Source: Macrostomum hystrix (lineage: Eukaryota > Platyhelminthes > Macrostomidae). From it: a DNA stretch of 64,000 bases. Each line of letters opens with the position of its first letter. Position 1 is the first letter of the stretch. The stretch spans positions 24,007,001 to 24,071,000 of the forward strand of contig CATNEN010000038.1 of NCBI GenBank assembly GCA_950097015.1, written 5' to 3'. The position numbers were made by a program, and so were the translations under genes. Positions 57,492 through 64,000 of the stretch are shown here, one piece after another. The notes under the pieces are model-generated. The model was not told the DNA's origin, did not search any database, and was given only the letters and a program-made list of their open reading frames with translations.

Positions 57492-57495
57492 CCGA

Positions 57496-58544
57496 TCTCA
57501 ATTTTTCAGACCAATTAGCGCCATGAAGATTATTTTCGACTATTTAATCACAAGGTCAACAATTCTGCTGCGGTTCGGAGTACCACTTTTTCGCTGTAAA
57601 TTTACAGAAACTTAGATGGCATGGTTTGTTGTATTGTTTTTACAGTCTAGCTTTGATTTCATTAGAATATTTTTTGTTATTCATTTCTTCTTTCCTTCAG
57701 CTTTAATATACCAGTGAAATGAGTAGATGGCAGTAGATGAAATGTCTGCGAGTGGGCAGAATAATCGGTTGCTCTATTTTTAGCAACAAAAGGTCAACGA
57801 ACACGCGTCACTCGCGTGATATTCATGCACAGGCAAAAGTTAAACCAGCCAGCTATTCATGCATTAAAGAATGTAAATAAAACGAAACTGCTGGATATAA
57901 ATTGAAAAACCTCTACTAACAGTAGCGGAGTGTAGATATTAAACGTCGGATTTGTTAACTATATATTAGCACATTAGGTACCGTTTTTAAGTCTGCATGC
58001 AAATACAATTTCAATATAGTATCCCACGGTCTTTGTAATTATTTTTGATACCAGTTTATAGTGTTCAGTATTTGACATTTTTTTCTCCTACAAACCCGCA
58101 TGATGCCACTAAAGCTTGACCTTTGTTATAATTATTAGTATTTATATTTTCGATTTGCTGGTGTCTCAAAAAAACTTTTGTTGCCTTGTAAAAAAGAATT
58201 ACATGTCGTTAGTTTACAAAATTTCTCATATCTTCATTGTCACACGATTATTTATTTACTCCTATTTTTGTTTTGAGCACCAAAGTGGTACTGAAGATAA
58301 CCCAACAACCAATAGAATTTTGAGAGTTCCAAAGTTTATTTTCTATTTACTATGGATTTACCTAAATCTAAATGAAATCGAAATCTTAGAACTCTTATCT
58401 GCATAGTTGCAACCAAATGTTGTAAAAGTATATTCTTGCAGATATATTGATAATTTTCATCTAAAAGTTTGTCGAAGTTATAATTCACGAAGAAATGGTT
58501 TTAATTCGCGTTTTACATCAGTTCTTTATGAATTAATCGAGATC
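57496..58544. other. Intergenic, AT-rich, no gene recognised
   Basis: A 96-codon frame at 58116-58406 is AT-rich and without signature. Confidence 0.5.
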
Positions 58545-59040
58545 CTGCGTTGCATAGACTGCAACACTCTGACCCACAGTTGCATAGACTGCAACACTCT
58601 GACCCACAGTTGCATAGACTGCAACACTCTGACCCACAGTTGCATAGACTGCAACACTCTGACCCACAGTTGCATAGACTGCAACACTCTGACCCACAGT
58701 TGCATAGACTGCAACACTCTGACCCACAGTTGCATAGACTGCAACACTCTGACCCACAGTTGCATAGACTGCAACACTCTGACCCACAGTTGCATAGACT
58801 GCAACACTCTGACCCACAGTTGCATAGACTGCAACACTCTGACCCACAGTTGCATAGACTGCAACACTCTGACCCACAGTTGCATAGACTGCAACACTCT
58901 GACCCACAGTTGCATAGACTGCAACACTCTGACCCACAGTTGCATAGACTGCAACACTCTGACCCACAGTTGCATAGACTGCAACACTCTGACCCACAGT
59001 TGCATAGATTGCAACACTCTGACCCACAGTTGCATAGACT
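58545..59040. repeat. 30-bp minisatellite, 16 nearly identical copies
   Basis: Unit TTGCATAGACTGCAACACTC followed by TGACCCACAG. I find a single substitution in the whole array (GATTGC at about 59008). Each unit holds the 6-bp inverted repeat GTTGCA/TGCAAC with a 5-base loop. Open in several frames on both strands purely because 30 is a multiple of three. Confidence 0.97.
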
Positions 59041-59044
59041 AGCA

Positions 59045-60764
59045 CTAGGCTACAACCTGTCTTGTATAGAAGAGGTTGTCAGAAAGTTTCATAATTTAAA
59101 CACTTCGCTATAATTGCTGATTATATTGCCATTTGTTATATTCTTGAATTCTAGCTTTAAAAGTTAGTTTCATCGTAATAAAGGGCAGAAATTAATTATA
59201 TCGATCGGTGCAATCATTTTTCGCTTGACCACATGATACTATAGGCATGTACTATAATTTAAGCGTAGATCAAGCTAGTACTACTATTTAGTATAAACAG
59301 CCTGCTTCATCAAACGTCATGGTACTTGTACTTTTGAAGTCCTTAGTGTGTGCACATCACACTACTCTAGCTGAGTAGTGTGAGTAGTGAAGGAACACTC
59401 TGTTTTACAGGATAGAACACTTTTAGACGTCAAATAATTTTTAATTACGAGCGTAAATTAATCCGTTATAATTAAAAATGAGTATAAAGCCTATATAACT
59501 ACATAAAAGAACAACTTAAAGATACCTTGGGTGTCCATCATGTGTAAGGTTCAGGCAATGGTTTAAAAGCCTATTTTTCAGATCTTGAAGTCTGCGAGTA
59601 TGCGATGCTCAAACTCATTGTTAACATTGATGCACTAATGAATGGCCGAACTTACAGTCTGAAAGATATTTTTAGAGTGTTTATGCGACACCGGAAGTGT
59701 GTACTCGAACTTCAACACCAATTGCGAGCTAAATATAAAACACAAATTAATCCACATCATGATAGCCAAAGTGTAGAAAACAAGTATTTAAAAACGAGAT
59801 TAAAATTACACTGTCAGTCGCTGTTTTTTATTTTTTTTATTTTAGAGGTACATTAAGTGGAAATTAAACGGACTCATCAAACAAAAGAAATAGCCATAAA
59901 AATGTAGAAATCAGTCAAACATTTATTCAATGCAATCTGTCGAGATTTCATTTTCGTCCCTTATTAGCCAATTATCTTTATTGTGCAGCCTTTATTCTCT
60001 AGCACCACACGTTATCTGCCACGCAATCTAACGTGAGCGTATTATCGATTTTTATCGAGCTATCCCGCGCTCACCAAGTCCAGTCTGGCCTAGCCCTGTA
60101 CATTTTCTCCCCCACCCCATTTATCGATCGATATTTTATACATAAAATTTAATTCATGTATCAAAGCTAGACTAAAATCGCACGTTGGTAATAAACTATA
60201 TAAGAAAATGCATTTCTAGCGAGAAATAAGAAACAGGAATGAACAATTGGGAATCGTATATAGATTGGATACCTGATGCGTTAGAAAACTGTCGAACTAA
60301 TGCTAATTGTCTTTTGAAGCTGAGAAAAAAATTCAAAAAATTCAGTAACGCAAGAAAACGCATATAATAACCTGGAATGATATTACTGACGCAATCTGAA
60401 ATTAAGAAACATTCAATCAATGAAACAATAACACAGTCTTAATTGATTTACATGATCATGATCAATCAAAAACATCCATGGTTACAAAGACTAGCAAAAA
60501 TAATAAAACGTAAACTTAAGAAATATAGAAACCATTTTTGTAGCAATTCCTATTTGACAGCCTTTTTGTAAGCAGATAAACAAACGGCGCAGCTGATGAT
60601 CAACATGTTGATTTTAATTACAGGACGCATTTTATTCTCATACACAAGCACACACTGAAAGACCAGGAATTAAAATGAGGGATAGGGTAAGTAGGCATTA
60701 CTAATAATCAGGTAGCAAGATGAGCCATAGACAGTCAACAATATTTGTTCAATTAAGAGATAAG
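59045..60764. other. Intergenic, AT-rich, no gene recognised
   Basis: Frames up to 83 codons, none with a recognisable domain. Confidence 0.5.
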
Positions 60765-61015
60765 ACTGCAGCGCAGTAAGTAGAGCTTTCAGAGTTCTAA
60801 CCGTGAGGTCAAGAGTTCGTATCTTAGCTAGAGCACGGGGAACTATTTGTGCCGCTGAAAAGGACACAACATGCAAAAAAATTCGCTGGGGTAGAAATTT
60901 TAGTGGGTGTAGCGGCCCCCAGTCTATGGACAGAACAGCTGTACACTGCCTTTGGTGGCTGAGGCTCTACCACTGGCAACACGTCTGGCCTAATCGAGCT
61001 AAGTGAAATGAAGAA
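60765..61015 (+). mobile_element. tRNA-derived SINE, family B, diverged copy
   Basis: Head with AGTAAGTAGAGCTTTCAGAG and AGAGTTCGTATC in A- and B-box positions; the core reads CCAGTCTATGGACAGAACAG and is clearly older than the other copies. Confidence 0.65.
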
Positions 61016-61172
61016 GCTACAACTTTCTGAAATTATAAGAAAGCAAAAAACGCATGTACTACTTATGAATCAGGTGTACCGAGAGTAGTACTAGAGGTAA
61101 AAAACGCAAAAAAAAACATTTAAACGGGCTGCTTTGTTCAAACAAGGAAATGTGGATTAACTAGAGCAGTAG

Positions 61173-61754
61173 CTACTCAGCCTGCGGGAACAGGCGCTCT
61201 TCGACGTATTTTAATTGCCAAACTTTGCCAGCCATTCGTTGAAATCTTTCCGACCCCATGATGTCGCGAAGAGCGTCTTCAACATCGTCTGGATCGCGCG
61301 TGGCATCGTCTAAAACTTCGTAGCAGCGTCGAAGCAGCTGCAGGCCCAACTGCTGCAGGCAGTCTCTGCGCAGCTGCACCATTCGGTCGCGCATTCGGCC
61401 AGTTCTACCCAGGGTCTCCTCTTTGGACTCCATGGGGCCCGGCTCGTCAGGATCCTCCTGACCGTTGCTACTGTCAACATTTATGATGGCACCGGCATTG
61501 TCCCGGCCACCGACCGCGCCAGACAGGGTCTGGTTCATGCGTTCAACTAAATCGTCCATCTCTGCTGTCTGCTGCTGCTGCTCACGATCGCCTGAACTGC
61601 TTCGACTGCCACCAGCGTTCAAATCTCGACGACTAGCACAGTAGCCGCCGCTGGAGCCATTGTTAATGCTGTCCCGATTCGACTCGTCCGGTTGAGCATT
61701 CGAAGCGGAGCTAATTGATACCGAGTCCGACTCCGTCTGAGGTTGCTGGCGAGG
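61173..61754 (-). CDS. NEK4-like: NEK4-like last exon
   Basis: The phase-0 acceptor AACGAATCAACAG before CCTCGC fits the previous exon. The frame is open further up to 61808; if another acceptor is used, a few residues would change. Stop at 61173-61175. Confidence 0.7.
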   Translation of the reverse strand, partial: PRQQPQTESDSVSISSASNAQPDESNRDSINNGSSGGYCASRRDLNAGGSRSSSGDREQQQQTAEMDDLVERMNQTLSGAVGGRDNAGAIINVDSSNGQEDPDEPGPMESKEETLGRTGRMRDRMVQLRRDCLQQLGLQLLRRCYEVLDDATRDPDDVEDALRDIMGSERFQRMAGKVWQLKYVEERLFPQAE

Positions 61755-63281
61755 CTGTTGATTCGTTCCAGGAGTTATTTTATTGTTAGGCAAAAGTGTT
61801 AGCATCACAAGTCCTAAACTATTTGTGCCTTCAAAGAAGACTTAACTAAGTTTACTAAGTTTACTAGACAAAGAGCGTACAATAAACATTTCACAAGATT
61901 CATTGCTTTTTGTAGACAATTCCGAAGCCTTTTAAACTATTCTGAAGCCTTTCAAGACTACTCTGAAGCCTTTCAAACGATTCTGAAGCCGTTCAAACGA
62001 TTCTGAAGCCTTTCAAGGCTATTCTGAAGTCTTTCAAGACTGTTCTAAAGACTTTCAGGACTATTCTGAAGCCTTTCAAAACTATTCTGAAGCCGTTCAA
62101 ACGATTCTGAAGCCTTTCAGACATTTAGAACACTCTCGAGCATATAGATAAGTTGTTATAAACAGCTCTCATAAACAGTTGTTATAAAGACCTTCAAGAG
62201 GACTTCAAATATTTTTTTAGACAATTGTTAAAGAGTAAAGAGCAATTTTTTATGTAGTTTAAAACCCAATAAAAGTAGTCTAACCGCCGGAAGAGTAATT
62301 AAAAATACTCATAGCGCCCATGGCTAGCTGAAAATGTTGCAAAACTCACCGACAGTCTAGGATTCGCCGTATTAGGCCTACGCTGCTTCTGCTTGAGTAC
62401 CAGCGACTGTAGACTCGAATACTGCTCGGAGTTTGTAAATGCTGCGCAAAAACGAAAGGAATAAAAAAGATTTCTGTTTTTGCTACTGAATCATGCATCA
62501 TTTAGTTTTTATTTTATGTACCGAAATTAGAACAAGCGCACTTTGAAAATGCTACAATTTTTAACTTAAAAACTGTCTTACCGGGCGAATTAAGTCCCAG
62601 ATGCTCTCGCCTTCGCCGCCTCGCCGCCGTATTAACTCGTAGCGGCGAAGCTTCAACTCCGGAAGCAGCGGAGGCATTATTGGCAGCGGCGGCGGCAGCT
62701 GCAGACACTGGCAACGCTGATGCGGCTTCAACATCCGCCTTTTCAGCGCAATCCTTGGCTGACGGCGTAGCCGGAGCCGACGAAGACGACGAGGAAGGTG
62801 ACGCTGAACGCCTAGACGATGATTTAAATGCGGCAGCCGCTGCGGCGGCAGCTGGCGTTGGCGCTGGCGATGCAGCGGGGGGTCTCGGCGGGCGTCTCTC
62901 CTGCTGCGGCTCCACATGCTGAATTGGGGACTGCTGCTGCTGCTGCTGTGGAGGTTGCAGAGGAGGTGGCTGCTGCTGAAGCGGCTGCCGCGCGGCTCCG
63001 CTAGGCGCGGTGCGAGGTCGACGAGTGCTTTCTAGAAACAGCTGAATGCTTCGCCGAATAAAAGGATCCCGCAAGATTCTATTAACCGATGGCCGCTTCT
63101 CTGGATTCAAATTGAGCATGCTGCGAATGAGATCCAATAGTTCGCTGCTGTATTGCATAGGCATATCTGGCATGCGACCCTTTAGGATCTTGTAGGATAA
63201 TGAGCTGAAGTCACGCGCGTTAAACGCGTGCTTCAGTGTGGCCATCTCGTAGACGCAGCAGCCAAGAGCCCACACGTCCGA
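61173..63281 (-). CDS. NEK4-like: NEK4-like Ser/Thr kinase, 3' part (5' end outside window)
   Basis: NEK kinases act in cilia, microtubule and cell-cycle control. Exons 63281-62582, 62441-62350 and about 61754-61173 join in phase. The first encodes the end of the kinase domain: SDVWALGCCVYEMATLKHAF is nearly the NEK4 sequence, followed by MPMQYSSELLDLIRSMLNLN and the family's RPSVNRIL, then a long Pro/Gln/Ala-rich linker. The last encodes an acidic and Ser-rich stretch and a helical C-terminus (CYEVLDDATRDPDDVEDALR, then VWQLKYVEERLF), which resembles the C-terminal module of NEK1/NEK4, but I am less sure of that. The N-lobe, Lys and HRD/DFG parts lie upstream of the window. The border of the last exon is the weakest. 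Confidence 0.88.
61925..62115. repeat. 20-bp degenerate repeat in NEK4-like intron
   Basis: About ten imperfect units of ATTCTGAAGCCTTTCAAGAC. Confidence 0.85.
62350..62441 (-). CDS. NEK4-like: NEK4-like middle exon (92 bp)
   Basis: Acceptor CGTTTTTGCGCAG, donor TCG before GTGAGT. Encodes 30 residues (QSLVLKQKQRRPNTANPR), resembling the short basic segment that follows the linker in NEK kinases. Too short to show as a long open frame. Confidence 0.75.
62582..63281 (-). CDS. NEK4-like: NEK4-like exon with C-lobe of kinase
   Basis: Acceptor AACTTTTCCCGCAATCAAG before TCGGAC, donor G before GTAAGA. Kinase subdomains IX-XI, then Gln, Pro and Ala runs. Confidence 0.9.
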
Positions 63282-63379
63282 CTTGATTGCGGGAAAAGTT
63301 TGTTAAAATATTGTCAGTTAATGAGTCAACATCAGTCTTAAAAGAAATTGACCGCCTAGATTGTACTCAACGATAAATA

Positions 63380-64000
63380 ATTCAGGTCTACAGTGACCAC
63401 TTATTATCACCTACTTCAGGCCTACAGTGACCACTAATCATCACCTACTTCAGGCCTACAGTGACCACTAATCATCACCTAATTCAGGCCTACAGTGACC
63501 ACTAATCATCACCTACTTCAGGCCTACAGTGACCACTAATCATCACCTACTTCAGGCCTACAGTGACCACTAATCATCACCTACTTCAGGTCTACAGTGA
63601 CCACTAATCATCACCTACTTCAGGCCTACAGTGACCACTAATCATCACCTACTTCAGGCCTACAGTGACCACTAATCATCACCTACTTCAGGCCTACAGT
63701 GACCACTAATCATCACCTACTTCAGGCCTACAGTGACCACTAATCATCACCTACTTCAGGCCTACAGTGACCACTAATCATCACCTACTTCAGGCCTACA
63801 GTGACCACTAATCATCACCTACTTCAGGCCTACAGTGACCACTAATCATCACCTACTTCAGGCCTACAGTGACCACTAATCATCACCTACTTCAGGCCTA
63901 CAGTGACCACTAATCATCACCTACTTCAGGCCTACAGTGACCACTAATCATCACCTACTTCAGGCCTACAGTGACCACTAATCATCACCTAATTCAGGCC
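63380..64000. repeat. 34-bp minisatellite, running off the window
   Basis: At least 18 copies of CAGGCCTACAGTGACCACTA followed by ATCATCACCTACTT, very uniform, period 34 (63417, 63451, and so on). It lies in the intron upstream of the NEK4-like kinase exon. Confidence 0.96.

Noticed and set aside
58545-59040. CRISPR-like regular direct repeats
   Set aside because: Units are contiguous without spacers and the DNA is from an animal nuclear genome; a minisatellite.
63380-64000. CRISPR-like 34-bp repeats
   Set aside because: No unique spacers; plain tandem repeat in an intron.

Overview
This is animal nuclear DNA: spliced genes with GT-AG introns, bilaterian gene families (degenerin/ENaC channel, otopetrin, DRAK/STK17 kinase, MBOAT1/2 acyltransferase, NEK4-type kinase), tRNA-derived SINEs, short hAT-like elements and a complete Ty3/gypsy LTR retrotransposon. 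Moderate GC, polyQ and Ser-rich stretches and very heavy minisatellite content suggest an invertebrate, perhaps a lophotrochozoan such as a flatworm, but nothing here fixes the species.

Layout. 1-5.2 kb: 16-bp and 24-bp minisatellites. 5.7-6.4 kb: two SINEs. 6.6-7.8 kb: the last coding exon of a DEG/ENaC channel (+). 9.07-12.69 kb: a 39-bp satellite of about 92 copies. 14.16-32.2 kb: an otopetrin proton-channel gene on the minus strand. I reconstructed six exons with matching splice phases; its long introns hold at least nine tandem arrays and two SINE copies. 33.5-34.4 kb: another array. 35.8-37.8 kb: a three-exon minus-strand gene for a Ser-rich protein I do not recognise. It lies head to head, 459 bp apart, with a DRAK/STK17-like kinase (+) whose four exons run from 38.28 to 50.59 kb. 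The kinase's third intron (10.4 kb) contains a complete two-exon MBOAT1/2-type lysophospholipid acyltransferase gene on the opposite strand, two hAT-like elements, a SINE and a 28-bp array. 51.2-52.1 kb: a 33-bp array. 53.05-57.49 kb: an intact-looking gypsy element with identical 295-bp LTRs and a 4-bp target duplication. 58.5-59.0 kb: a near-perfect 30-bp array. 61.2-63.3 kb: the 3' part of a NEK4-like kinase (-), followed to the window edge by a 34-bp array in its upstream intron.

The genes belong to separate pathways (ion channels, proton transport, kinase signalling, phospholipid remodelling); nothing suggests an operon or gene cluster. The main feature is tandem repetition: about 22 kb (roughly a third) is minisatellite, in about 20 families with periods of 14-76 bp. 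Several introns consist almost wholly of one array. The most distinctive structure is a family of short inverted-repeat elements with hAT-like ends and 8-bp target duplications. They carry inside them the same 16-bp repeat that also forms free-standing arrays in this window.

Most long open frames over the satellites arise because the period is a multiple of three and the unit lacks stops; I do not call them genes.
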